A stretch of DNA of 12,826 nt from JAHEJV01 sp964653555 (GTDB taxonomy: Bacteria; Myxococcota_A; UBA9160; SMWR01): positions 1-12,826 of the forward strand of contig CAZZFT010000143.1 of the NCBI GenBank assembly GCA_964653555.1, in the 5' to 3' direction. Within the stretch, counting starts at the first letter, position 1. Each line of letters opens with the position of its first letter. The notes beneath the pieces were generated by a model. That model worked only from the letters and a program-made list of their open reading frames with translations, was not told where the DNA came from and made no database searches. Shown one piece after another: positions 1-7,273 of this stretch. The position numbers were made by a program, and so were the translations under genes.

Positions 1-438
1 TTCATCGCGTTCTTCCGCTCGCTGAACCCGGTGGGGCGCCACCACGACCTGCTGCTGGCCAACGTCTTCGCGCAGACCGAGGCGCTCGCCTTCGGGAAGA
101 CCGCCGCGGAGGTCGAGGCGGAGGGGGTGCCCGCCTCGCTGGTGCCGCACCGCGTCTTCGAGGGGAATCGGCCGACGACGACGATCCTGGCCGAGCGTCT
201 GACCCCCGAGACCCTCGGAGCGCTGGTCGCGCTCTACGAGCACAGCGTGTTCACCCAGGGGGCCGTCTGGAACGTGGACTCGTTCGACCAGTGGGGCGTC
301 GAGCTCGGCAAGGCGCTCGCGCAGCGGATCGCCCCCGAGCTCGAGGCCGGGGACGAGCCCGCCCTGGCCCACGACAGCTCGACCAACGCGCTGATCCGCC
401 TCTACCGCCGCCTGCGCGGCGGGGAGGAGGGCCGATGA
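1..438 (+). CDS. pgi: Glucose-6-phosphate isomerase, C-terminal part (5' end outside window)
   Basis: Interconverts glucose-6-phosphate and fructose-6-phosphate in the cytoplasm (glycolysis, gluconeogenesis and supply of hexose phosphates for sugar nucleotides). The reading frame is open from base 1 and ends at TGA 436-438, giving 145 residues, about the last quarter of a typical 530-550 residue enzyme. The segment GAVWNVDSFDQWGVELGK (about residues 89-106 of the visible part) fits the second PROSITE glucose-6-phosphate isomerase signature. Its final Lys corresponds to the conserved active-site lysine of the family. Upstream, FEGNRPTTTI is also typical of the C-terminal region. The catalytic His and Glu nearer the middle of the protein lie outside the window. 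It faces the membrane-protein gene on the other strand with only 34 bases between the stops. The identification is firm; only the start is unseen. Confidence 0.96.
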   Translation, partial: FIAFFRSLNPVGRHHDLLLANVFAQTEALAFGKTAAEVEAEGVPASLVPHRVFEGNRPTTTILAERLTPETLGALVALYEHSVFTQGAVWNVDSFDQWGVELGKALAQRIAPELEAGDEPALAHDSSTNALIRLYRRLRGGEEGR

Positions 439-446
439 CGGGTGAG

Positions 447-462
447 CGCGACCCCGGTCGCG
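447..462. terminator. Candidate hairpin between convergent genes
   Basis: CGCGACC, a CC centre, then GGTCGCG make a perfect 7-bp GC-rich inverted repeat in the 34-base gap between the pgi stop and the stop of the facing membrane-protein gene. Its position suits a terminator serving both strands. No T-run follows on either side, so intrinsic termination is unproven; in GC-rich genomes such hairpins without T-tracts are common at gene ends. Confidence 0.4.
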
Positions 463-472
463 AGGGGCGCGC

Positions 473-2182
473 TCAGGGCTCCACCGCGGCCGCGCGTCCG
501 CGGTCGAAGGCCGCGGCGTACTTCCCGCTCGGCCACGGCGTCTCGCCGCGCATCGCGGCGAGGCTGGTCGCCCCCTCGTCGACCAGCCCCGTCGCCGCGT
601 CGTAGATCTTCCACTCCATGGTCGGGTCGAAGAGCGGCGACGACTCGACGGACACGACGCGTGCCTCGCCCGGCTCGAAGCGGCACTGGGGCTGGATCGC
701 GTCGATCAGGTGCTTCCCGTTCAGGTGCCCGTCGCCGAAGTTCCAGCCGATGATGGAGCCGCCGAAGACCTCGCCGTCGATCCACTCGTAGTCGTCGATC
801 CGGTCGACGGCGCGCGGCAGCGCCTCGAGGAGCGGGCGCCCCTCGAAGTGCATGAATCGGTGCGCGAGCGAGAGCATCGTCGCCATCTCGACCCGCTCCT
901 CGTCGAGACCCATGGCCGCGAGCTGCTCGCGCATGGTCCCGGCCGACTTCACGAGCCGGTCCAGCTTGTGGAGGGCGCTCTTCCGCACCAGCCAGATGTT
1001 GTAGGCCCAGTTCCCCGCGTAGTACCGCATCGAGAGCAGGAACGAGACCCGCGACGGGAAGAAGTTCCCGAAGCAGGGCACGGCGAAGAGCCAGAAGAGC
1101 AGGAAGGCCAGCAGCACCGGCATCTGGCCCAGGGCCAGCACGCTCGCGTCGGGGTTGAAGCCGAACAGGAAGATGCCGCCGTAGATCATCAGGATGTTCC
1201 ACTCGATCGGCATGCCGCTCGGGTTGTTCAGGGCGATGAAGCCGTGGAAGCAGGTCATCACGGCGAGCATGAGCCCGGTCGCCAGCGGATTGCCGGCGGA
1301 CAGCAGCAGACCGACGGGGATCATGTACTCGGTGAAGGTGCCCGCGCGCGCCATCAGCGCCGCCGTCCGCGAGGGCCGCAGGTCGTTCGGGTAGGCGACG
1401 AAGAGCCGCTTCTTCAGCCACTTCGGGAAGAAGGGCCCGTTGTTCATCATCACCATGATCACCGAGGGGAAGTGGTCGTTGACCTTGGAGGTGGCGGCCC
1501 AGAACCAGATCGCGCCCCAGACCACCTTGCAGGCCGAGATCCACAGCGCGTCGGCGCTCGCGACGGTGAGGCACAAGAGCGCCACCCAGTAGTGCTCGGC
1601 GCGCGCGGCCAGGAAGAGCGTCTTGTCGGTGACGCCGAGCAGCGGGATCAGGACGCAGCTCGGCGCCAGGAGCCCCGGCGTGATCTCGGGGGCGATCAGC
1701 GCGCGCAGCAGGAAGATCATGTTCACCGCGTAGAGCGCCGCGTCGAAGCCCGTGCGGCGGACTCCCCCGAACAGCGGCATGCCCGGGAAGAGCGGCAGCT
1801 TCGTGGTGCCCGCGCGCAGGAAGTGGAGGAAGCCCCCGACCGGCGGCGAGAAGCGGGCGTTCATCGGGCCCGAGCCGCAGCCGAAGCCCGCCATCTCGTA
1901 GAAGATCGCCCACAGGATCGCCTTCTGGAACGCGATCGGTGTAAACGCCCAACCGGCCGGAGAGGTGAAGCCCGGATAGCCCGCGGAGAACGATACGAAG
2001 AACGCCCAACCGCCGACGAAGAGCAGCAGGTACTTCAGCCAGTACAGCACGAGCACGATCGGCGGGTTGGGATTGATCTGCGACGCCCAGGTGCGACACA
2101 CCAGGCGGACACGCTCGGGGAAGGGGGCGGAGAGCAGGCGTTGGAGATCGTAGGGGGGGAGGTCGGAGTCGGAACTGGTCAC
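473..2182 (-). CDS. Multi-pass integral membrane protein, DUF3556-like
   Basis: About 569 residues when started at GTG 2182, which has a GAGG five bases upstream. An in-frame ATG at 2236 would add 18 residues but has no ribosome site. Hydrophobic segments that look membrane-spanning fall near residues 41-66, 145-162, 170-186, 198-215, 282-318 (probably two), 328-343 and 352-371. The remaining ~190 residues are soluble-looking, with many charged and aromatic residues (for example YEWIDGEVFGG near 465-474). The stretch NDHFPSVIMVMMNNGPFFP (235-253) and the overall length and layout resemble the DUF3556 family of unknown function, known from mycobacteria and some Gram-negative lineages. A looser alternative is the HTTM (vitamin K carboxylase-like) membrane fold. 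No signal peptide is evident and no function is assigned. It is convergent with pgi and divergent from the hydrolase remnant, with 78 bases between starts. Confidence 0.75.
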   Translation of the reverse strand: MTSSDSDLPPYDLQRLLSAPFPERVRLVCRTWASQINPNPPIVLVLYWLKYLLLFVGGWAFFVSFSAGYPGFTSPAGWAFTPIAFQKAILWAIFYEMAGFGCGSGPMNARFSPPVGGFLHFLRAGTTKLPLFPGMPLFGGVRRTGFDAALYAVNMIFLLRALIAPEITPGLLAPSCVLIPLLGVTDKTLFLAARAEHYWVALLCLTVASADALWISACKVVWGAIWFWAATSKVNDHFPSVIMVMMNNGPFFPKWLKKRLFVAYPNDLRPSRTAALMARAGTFTEYMIPVGLLLSAGNPLATGLMLAVMTCFHGFIALNNPSGMPIEWNILMIYGGIFLFGFNPDASVLALGQMPVLLAFLLFWLFAVPCFGNFFPSRVSFLLSMRYYAGNWAYNIWLVRKSALHKLDRLVKSAGTMREQLAAMGLDEERVEMATMLSLAHRFMHFEGRPLLEALPRAVDRIDDYEWIDGEVFGGSIIGWNFGDGHLNGKHLIDAIQPQCRFEPGEARVVSVESSPLFDPTMEWKIYDAATGLVDEGATSLAAMRGETPWPSGKYAAAFDRGRAAAVEP

Positions 2183-2260
2183 GTTGGCCTCATCAGGTGC
2201 CGGGGCTCGTGGCTCGCGTGTCCGGTTCCATACCATCACGCGACGGGGGACGCATCGGAA

Positions 2261-2912
2261 ATGATTCTCAGCGAGACGGTCGCCGTCCACGCGGCCGACG
2301 ACGCCGAGCCGATCCGGCTCGCCGCATCGCTGCGCGAGGTCCGGGTGGGGAGGCGTCGCTTCGCGGTTCCGGTCTACGCGGCCGACGGGGACGCCCGTTA
2401 CGGGGCGGCGCCGCCGGTGCTCTGCCTCGCCGGAGGCGGTTCGTCGGGCGTCGTGTTCGCGAAGCTGATCCGGCGCGCCGCCGCGCGCGGCGTGAGAGCC
2501 GTGGCCTTCGACTTCCCCGGACACACACCCGAAGGCCTGCTGGGTGCGCGGACGCCGCCGAAGCCGGAGCTGCGGCGCGCCTCGCCGCGACTGCGGCGCC
2601 GCATCGCCGCGCGCGGTGAGCGACGAGGTGCTCGGGTCCTATCAGGGCGAGGAGCACTGGGCGGTCGTCGCGCGGCTCTTCCTTCCCACTCGGCTCTCGG
2701 CGCGACGCTGGGCGGGTGCGCGCGTCGATCTGGTGGCGAGCCCCGGCGATCTCGTCGCACCTCCGCACGTTATGCGGCGTCTCGCCGACTGGCTATCCGC
2801 CCGGGGCGCCGACGTGCGACTCCACGTCGTCGGGCAGCCGCTGCCCCACATGTTCATGATGTTCGAGGAGGGCGCCGAGTGCGTCGCGGAGCTGCTGGCG
2901 ACAGCCGTCTGA
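2261..2912 (+). pseudogene. Alpha/beta hydrolase remnant, frameshifted with core missing
   Basis: The frame starting at ATG 2261 gives a typical alpha/beta-hydrolase N-terminal half: PPVLCLAGGGSSGVVFAKLI (residues 51-70) has the oxyanion-type Gly-rich loop, and AVAFDFPGHTPEG (80-92) is the usual strand with DxPGH. After about base 2560 this frame turns into Arg-rich nonsense. A different frame then carries a typical C-terminal end: DLVASPGDLVAPPHVMRRLA, with the expected acid Asp, followed by VVGQPLPHMFMMFEEG with a candidate catalytic His, ending at TGA 2910-2912. No GxSxG nucleophile elbow appears in any frame between the halves. The whole spans about 217 codons where 270-290 would be normal. 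A single sequencing indel cannot account for this; an internal deletion plus frameshift can. It sits 76 bases before the first ELM1-family gene. The substrate cannot be told. Confidence 0.62.
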
Positions 2913-2936
2913 GCGCGGCGCGCGAGCCCTTTCGCC

Positions 2937-2965
2937 TTGTCCCCTGGGAAGCCGCCAGGTACCCT
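2937..2965 (+). promoter_or_regulatory. Candidate sigma70-like promoter for ELM1-family gene
   Basis: TTGTCC (2937-2942) and TACCCT (2960-2965) are separated by exactly 17 bases. They match the -35 consensus at 4 of 6 positions and the -10 at 3 of 6. The spacer carries the inverted repeat CCTGG-N7-CCAGG (2943-2959), which could be an operator. The predicted start of transcription falls about 15 bases before the GTG at 2989. This is weak in consensus and supported mainly by spacing and position. Confidence 0.28.
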
Positions 2966-2976
2966 GCGGTTCGCAC

Positions 2977-2985
2977 AAGGGAAGG
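2977..2985 (+). promoter_or_regulatory. Ribosome binding site that decides the GTG start
   Basis: AAGGGAAGG lies just upstream of GTG 2989 and supports this start over the in-frame ATG at 3016, whose upstream bases hold no comparable purine run. Confidence 0.55.
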
Positions 2986-2988
2986 CCC

Positions 2989-4164
2989 GTGGCGAGCCCG
3001 GAACGGCGTGAGACGATGCATGAGGCCGCGGCCGGGGGGTTTCGTACCTGGCTGCTGATGGGGCATCGGACCGGCGACAACGCCCAGGTTCTGGCCCTCG
3101 GCGAAGCGCTAGGCTGGCCCTTCGAGATCAAGCGCTTCGTCTACGTCCCCTACGAGAAGGTCGTCAACCTTCCGGTGCTGTCGACGCTGGCCGGCATCGT
3201 GAAGGAGAGCTCGAGCCCGCTGAATCCGCCCTGGCCCGACCTGGTGATCACCGCGGGACGTCGCAACGAGCCGATCGCGCGCTGGATCCGCAAGCAGAGC
3301 GGCGGGGTCACCCGCCTGGTCCATCTGGGGCGCCCGTGGGCGGCGATCGAGCGCTGGGATCTCGTTGTCACGACGCCCCAGTACCGTCTGCCCGACCACC
3401 CCAACGTGCTCCACAACTCCACGCCGCTGCACCGGGTCACCCCCGCCCGCCTGGCGGAGGAGGCCGCGCGCTGGGAACCCCAGGTCCGGTCGCTGCCGCG
3501 CCCGCGCATCGCGGTGCTGGCGGGCGGACCCAGCGGACCCTACCCCTTCAACGCGGAGTCGGGCGCGCGGCTCGGGCGCATGGCGAGCGCGCACGTCGGG
3601 GAGCGGGGCGGCTCGCTGCTCGTCACGACGAGTGCGCGCACCCCCGTCGACACGGCGGACGCGTTGTTCGCCGCGATCTCGGTTCCTTCCTACCGGTACC
3701 GGTGGGCGCCCAACCGGGAGAATCCCTACTACGGCCTGCTGGGCCTGGCCGACGAGATCATCGTGACCGCCGACAGCATCTCGATGATGACCGAGGCCTG
3801 CGCGACGTGGAAGCCGGTCTATCTCTACGACACCGGACTCGGTCATTACGCGATGCGTGAGGGCGCGGCGCCGCCGCCCGAGACGGGTCGCTTCTGGACG
3901 CGCCTCGATCGCCCGCACCTCAAGGCCTTCGTCTACCGGCAGACGATGCGGATCGGACCGCGCCGCCTGACGCGCGACATCCGCATCATCCAGGAGAACC
4001 TGCTCGCCTCGGGACGCGTCGCCTGGCTGGGCGAGGGGAGGCCGACCGTCGACACGCCTCCGCTCGAGGACGTCCCGCGCGCCGTCGCGCGCGTTCGTCA
4101 GCTGATGGCCGAGACCGCGCTGCGCGGCGTGCGCCAGCCCGAGCGACCGATCGCCCACTCCTGA
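2989..4164 (+). CDS. ELM1-family protein (mitochondrial fission ELM1-like, PF06258), copy A; probable GT-B-like transferase
   Basis: 391 residues from GTG 2989. Features of the ELM1/DUF1022 family can be read directly: GHRTGDNAQV near residues 25-34, PPWPDLVITAGRR at 80-92, VLAGGPSGPY at 176-185, and ENPYYGLLGLADEIIVTADS at 244-263 followed by ISMMTEA. The plant member gave the family its 'mitochondrial fission' name. Bacterial members have no fission role and are often found among envelope genes. The late motif, with a D-S-x-x-M-x-x-E pattern and a following K/G-x-P-V, resembles the nucleotide-sugar binding half of GT-B glycosyltransferases, so a sugar transferase role is likely but inferred. 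No signal peptide or membrane segment is seen, so it is probably cytoplasmic or membrane-peripheral. It is convergent with the GT8-like gene, with 12 bases between stops, and is a paralogue of the gene at 6085-7197. Confidence 0.88.
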   Translation: MASPERRETMHEAAAGGFRTWLLMGHRTGDNAQVLALGEALGWPFEIKRFVYVPYEKVVNLPVLSTLAGIVKESSSPLNPPWPDLVITAGRRNEPIARWIRKQSGGVTRLVHLGRPWAAIERWDLVVTTPQYRLPDHPNVLHNSTPLHRVTPARLAEEAARWEPQVRSLPRPRIAVLAGGPSGPYPFNAESGARLGRMASAHVGERGGSLLVTTSARTPVDTADALFAAISVPSYRYRWAPNRENPYYGLLGLADEIIVTADSISMMTEACATWKPVYLYDTGLGHYAMREGAAPPPETGRFWTRLDRPHLKAFVYRQTMRIGPRRLTRDIRIIQENLLASGRVAWLGEGRPTVDTPPLEDVPRAVARVRQLMAETALRGVRQPERPIAHS

Positions 4165-4189
4165 GCGGAGGCGGGCCTACGCCGGCAGC
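4163..4189. repeat. Stray match to the 72-base repeat unit at a convergent gene junction
   Basis: Bases 4163-4177 (GAGCGGAGGCGGGCC) are identical to 11607-11621 inside the tandem repeat. The following bases, TACGCCGGCAGC, resemble the repeat's continuation CCCGCCAGC. The match covers the end of the ELM1 stop codon, the 12-base gap and the first base of the facing TAG. This may be a fragment of a dispersed repeat or a chance match in GC-rich DNA. Confidence 0.3.
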
Positions 4190-5076
4190 GGCGTGGCGCG
4201 CTCCATCACCTCGATCGCGTCGCCGCGGATGTGCTTGCGCTCGATTTCCTCGCGCAGATCGCTCTCGCTCACGACGCCTCGTTCCACGCACTCGCGCAGC
4301 AGGGAGAAGAACAGGCGCTCCTGGGCGGGATCCGGATGGCGTACGTACTTGCCCAGGAAGGCGTAGTCGCCGAACCACTCGCGGCGCTTGCGCAGGATCC
4401 ATGAAACCCCGGGGAAGCCGCCGATCTTCTCGCCGGGCACGAAGTCCACGGGCAGGCCGGTCTTCCAGGGCTGCGTCCAGCGACGCGTGTTGTGGAGCAG
4501 CTTCGTCTGCGGCGTCAGACGGTCGAAGTGGTTCCACTCGTCTTCGAGCGGCCCGATCGTATCGGGGCGCTCGAGGCGCAGGCAGATCCAGTCCGCGTAG
4601 TCCCGCGTGCCGGCGAAGAGCTCTCCGAAGGCCTCCTCGCAGCGCCAGTGCCGCAGCTGTTCGCAATCGAGGAGCATCACGCTGGAGGCGAAGCACGTCT
4701 TCTTCTTGGTGCCCGTGCGGCGCCGGCAGACGATCGCCTTCCCCTGCATGTCTCGCGTCAGGAGCTCCCAGACGTCGCCGACCGCGAAGATGTCCGGATC
4801 GATCACCAACGCGCGTCCGGTGTAGCCCATCGCCTCGGGGGGCATGAAGCGCAGGGGCGTGAAGGACTGGAGGTCGTCGTTGTGCCACACGCGCCAGCCC
4901 CCGTCGCGCAGGTAGCGCTGACCCTCGCGCGCCGCGAGGAAGGGATGGTCCTCCCGGCGCAGGATGCGGATGTCGAACTGGTCGGCGTGCGCCGAGTTGC
5001 GCCGCAGCGCGTGCTCGGCGACGACCGCCCCGATGCGCTGACGTTCATTGGTGTGGATGAATACACAGGGCTTCAC
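4177..5076 (-). CDS. GT8-like glycosyltransferase (GT-A fold)
   Basis: 299 residues from GTG 5076, which overlaps the sulfotransferase stop by 4 bases (GTGA). GGGAGGG ends four bases before it. The N-terminus MKPCVFIHTNERQRIGAVVA suits the first strand and helix of a GT-A fold. GRALVIDPDIFAVGDVWELL (residues 88-107) is the classic DxD metal and nucleotide-sugar site (D93, D95) followed by the D-x-x-E-L of family 8. LLHNTRRWTQPWKTG (193-207) resembles the C-terminal HxxGxxKPW block of GT8 enzymes, with Asn and Trp variants. It probably transfers a sugar from a UDP- or GDP-sugar to a glycan acceptor at the inner face of the membrane. The donor and acceptor cannot be read from sequence. As the last gene of a three-gene operon, it is likely coupled in translation to the sulfotransferase. 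Confidence 0.72.
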   Translation of the reverse strand: MKPCVFIHTNERQRIGAVVAEHALRRNSAHADQFDIRILRREDHPFLAAREGQRYLRDGGWRVWHNDDLQSFTPLRFMPPEAMGYTGRALVIDPDIFAVGDVWELLTRDMQGKAIVCRRRTGTKKKTCFASSVMLLDCEQLRHWRCEEAFGELFAGTRDYADWICLRLERPDTIGPLEDEWNHFDRLTPQTKLLHNTRRWTQPWKTGLPVDFVPGEKIGGFPGVSWILRKRREWFGDYAFLGKYVRHPDPAQERLFFSLLRECVERGVVSESDLREEIERKHIRGDAIEVMERATPLPA

Positions 5077-6068
5077 GAGACCCTCCCGGGCTCGGCGCTG
5101 GCCGGACCGATCACGCCGCCGGCGCCGTAGCCATAGATGGGTGACAGCTTCGAGGTCACGATCTCGTCGATCCGCGCCACCTGCTCGGCGTCAAAGTGGT
5201 CGCGGTAGCCTCCGACCTTCGCGCGCCGCACCTTGAACGAATCCGGATTCGAGCGGTCGCCCGGCTTCATCCGGCTGCCGGCGAGCCAGAAGCTCCGCCT
5301 CTCCTCCATCGCCCGCATGTTCTCGACCGAGGCGAACTCCACCGCGTGGCGGAGCGACTCGGGGTCGTCCTCGCCGTCGAGGAAGCGGACGATCCGTCCG
5401 AGCTCCGTCTCCGGATCGCGCCGCATGTCCTCGTAGCGGACCAGCAGGGAGTCGGACACCTGGGCGAGCTCCGCGGCCCACAGGTTCATGAAGTCGACGA
5501 TCTTCGGCAATCCGCAGCCGGGAGCCATCGCGAAGTCGAAGATCGGTGTCTGCTCGTCCTCGGGGTAGTCGTTGAGCACCTTCTTCGCACGGCGCATGCG
5601 GTGCTTCCACTGGAAGTACTGGGACACCGCGGTGTCCTGGGGGCTGCGCACCAGCAGCACCACCCGCTTGCCGTAGTAGTCGCACTTGGAGGTGCGGTTG
5701 CCGGTGAAGTCCTTGATGTAGTTGTCGTGGGTGAAGAAGATGCGCGGGACGCGCGGCTCGCGGCGGTGGAAGTTCTCGAAGCCGAGCAGGCTGCGGGCGG
5801 GGAGGCCGTAGCGCCGCTGGTAGTAGCCCGACAGCATCACCCGCAGCCACGTGCGTCCGGCCTTCCCGTAGGAGACGATCACGGCGTCCGCCCGCTCCAG
5901 CATCGCCATCTGCTCGCGCCCGCGCGCGCGGCGCTCGAAGGCGCGACGTCGCGCCGCGGGCAGCGGCGACGCGAGCAGCACGAGCGCCACGCGCCCGATC
6001 CGGGCGCGGGCTTCGGGCAGAAGGGCAAGGACGTCGCGGGCGAGGTCGAACATTCTGCACGGGCCCAT
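5073..6068 (-). CDS. PAPS-dependent sulfotransferase (sulfotransferase domain family)
   Basis: 331 residues from ATG 6068; ATG 6053, five codons in, is equally possible since neither has a clear ribosome site. It transfers sulfate from PAPS to an acceptor hydroxyl or amine. The 5'-phosphosulfate loop is SYGKAGRTWLRVML (residues 66-79), the equivalent of YPKSGTTWL. The 3'-phosphate site is VLLVRSPQDTAVSQYFQWKH (137-156) with R141 and S149 eight apart as in cytosolic sulfotransferases. FFTHDNY (111-117) offers H114 as the candidate catalytic base. KVRRAKVGGYRDHF (279-292) corresponds to the RKGxxGxW block. A slightly hydrophobic stretch (about 25-36) is too weak to call a membrane anchor. It sits 16 bases after the second ELM1-family gene and overlaps the glycosyltransferase gene, so the acceptor is most likely a glycan or glycolipid made by this cluster (inference). 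Confidence 0.9.
   Translation of the reverse strand: MGPCRMFDLARDVLALLPEARARIGRVALVLLASPLPAARRRAFERRARGREQMAMLERADAVIVSYGKAGRTWLRVMLSGYYQRRYGLPARSLLGFENFHRREPRVPRIFFTHDNYIKDFTGNRTSKCDYYGKRVVLLVRSPQDTAVSQYFQWKHRMRRAKKVLNDYPEDEQTPIFDFAMAPGCGLPKIVDFMNLWAAELAQVSDSLLVRYEDMRRDPETELGRIVRFLDGEDDPESLRHAVEFASVENMRAMEERRSFWLAGSRMKPGDRSNPDSFKVRRAKVGGYRDHFDAEQVARIDEIVTSKLSPIYGYGAGGVIGPASAEPGRVS
5081..5087 (-). promoter_or_regulatory. Strong ribosome binding site inside the sulfotransferase 3' end
   Basis: On the minus strand this reads GGGAGGG, four bases before GTG 5076. It fixes that GTG as the glycosyltransferase start and allows reinitiation by ribosomes finishing the sulfotransferase. Confidence 0.65.
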
Positions 6069-6084
6069 TCGGGGGATGGAGAGG

Positions 6085-7197
6085 CTACCGCAGGCCCGAC
6101 TGGTTGGCGCCCGTCACGGCGCCGGGACGCTCGAAGAGCGCGCGGATTCGCGCCACCACGCGATCGAGGTCGTCCGAGGGTGGGACCGCGGGAGGACGAG
6201 CCGGGACTCCGACCGGCGTCGCGAATCCCTGCTCGAAGAGCAGGTGCGGGATCGCGCGCAGGTCGCGCGCGCTCCACGTGCGCAGCCAGGCCCCGGGCGC
6301 CGGCGGAAGCTCGAACACCGAGAGCGGGCGCCCGAGACGCGCCACCTCGACCATCATCGTCACGCTGTCGTTGGTCACGATGAACGCGTCGGCGAGCCCT
6401 AGCAGCGCCTGATACGGGTTCTCCACCGCGTCGGGCCGCCAGCGGTACACGGTGGTGTCGGCGGGCAACGCGGCGACGAGGGCGTCGGTCACCTCGGCGG
6501 GCGTGCGCCGGCTCGTCGACACGAACAGGCTGCCGCCGGACTCGGCCACCTGGCGCGACACCGCGGCGCCGAGCTGACGCGCCACCGCGGCGTCGAAGAT
6601 CACCGGCTTGGTCGGCCCCCCGACCAGCAGCGCGGTGATCGGCCGCGGGAGATGCGCGAGCCGCGACCGCCAGGCCTCCGCCGCGGCCTCCACGGCCACG
6701 GGATCGACGCGCATCAGCGGCAGGCCCAGGCGCACCACGTTGGCCCGCCGCGGATCGCGGTACTGCGCGCTCGCCACGATCAGGTCGAAGTCGCGCGCGC
6801 GGCGCCGGGGCACGTTGAGCAGCACGATCCGGGTCCGACCGCCGGACTGGGCGCGGATCCACAGCGCCACCATCGACATGCGTCGGCCGATCGTGAGCAC
6901 GAGGTCGGGCCAGGGCGGCTCGAGCCGGCCCGAGCGCTCGAGATCGACGTGGTGGAGCGAGGCGCGCACGAAGGGCTTGCCTCGCGCCCATCGCTCCCGC
7001 ATCGCGATCCGGCGCTCCTCCACGGGCCAGCCCAGGGCCTCCGCGACGACGCGAACCTGCGCGTTGTCGCCGGCCTTCTCCCCGACGAGGCTCCAGACCC
7101 GCGGCGTCCGCGGCGCCCCCCCGACCGCCGCCGCCGGCGCGGGGCGGAGCGGAGCCGGGCCCCCGTCGCCGGTCGCCATGGAGGGCAACGGAAGCAC
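6085..7197 (-). CDS. ELM1-family protein (PF06258-like), copy B; probable GT-B-like transferase
   Basis: 370 residues from GTG 7197, which has GGGAG four bases upstream; ATG 7179 (Met7) is an alternative without a ribosome site. The first ~35 residues are Pro/Ala/Gly-rich and not part of the family core. Family blocks match copy A in order: GEKAGDNAQV (39-48), LEPPWPDLVLTIGRR (92-106), LLVGGPTKPV (190-199), and ENPYQALLGLADAFIVTNDS (259-278) followed by VTMMVE. Divergence elsewhere is substantial, so this is an old paralogue and not a recent duplicate. The C-terminal portion is shorter than in copy A. It is the first gene of the operon leading to the sulfotransferase and GT8-like enzyme, and it diverges from the acyltransferase gene. 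A glycosyl transfer role is inferred from the GT-B-like second half; the name 'fission' should not be taken literally. Confidence 0.86.
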   Translation of the reverse strand: MLPLPSMATGDGGPAPLRPAPAAAVGGAPRTPRVWSLVGEKAGDNAQVRVVAEALGWPVEERRIAMRERWARGKPFVRASLHHVDLERSGRLEPPWPDLVLTIGRRMSMVALWIRAQSGGRTRIVLLNVPRRRARDFDLIVASAQYRDPRRANVVRLGLPLMRVDPVAVEAAAEAWRSRLAHLPRPITALLVGGPTKPVIFDAAVARQLGAAVSRQVAESGGSLFVSTSRRTPAEVTDALVAALPADTTVYRWRPDAVENPYQALLGLADAFIVTNDSVTMMVEVARLGRPLSVFELPPAPGAWLRTWSARDLRAIPHLLFEQGFATPVGVPARPPAVPPSDDLDRVVARIRALFERPGAVTGANQSGLR

Positions 7198-7273
7198 AGG
7201 CTCCCGGGTCCCTCAACGGCGCGGCGGGGCCTCGCGAGGGCGCCGTGCGGCCGCCCCGCGATCGGGTGTCCCT

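Noticed and set aside
435..605. Short frame whose ATG overlaps the pgi stop (ATGA)
   Set aside because: The arrangement looks like translational coupling, but the 56 codons are antisense to the membrane-protein C-terminus and give low-complexity sequence with no ribosome site beyond chance.
710..2260. Long plus-strand open frame running up to the hydrolase start
   Set aside because: It is antisense to the membrane-protein gene and its translation is Glu/Arg/His-rich without any domain. Only the part from ATG 2261 looks like a protein.
2989..4164. True role in organelle-type fission
   Set aside because: The family name derives from a plant protein. The bacterial context here is glycan assembly, and no membrane-remodelling domain is seen.
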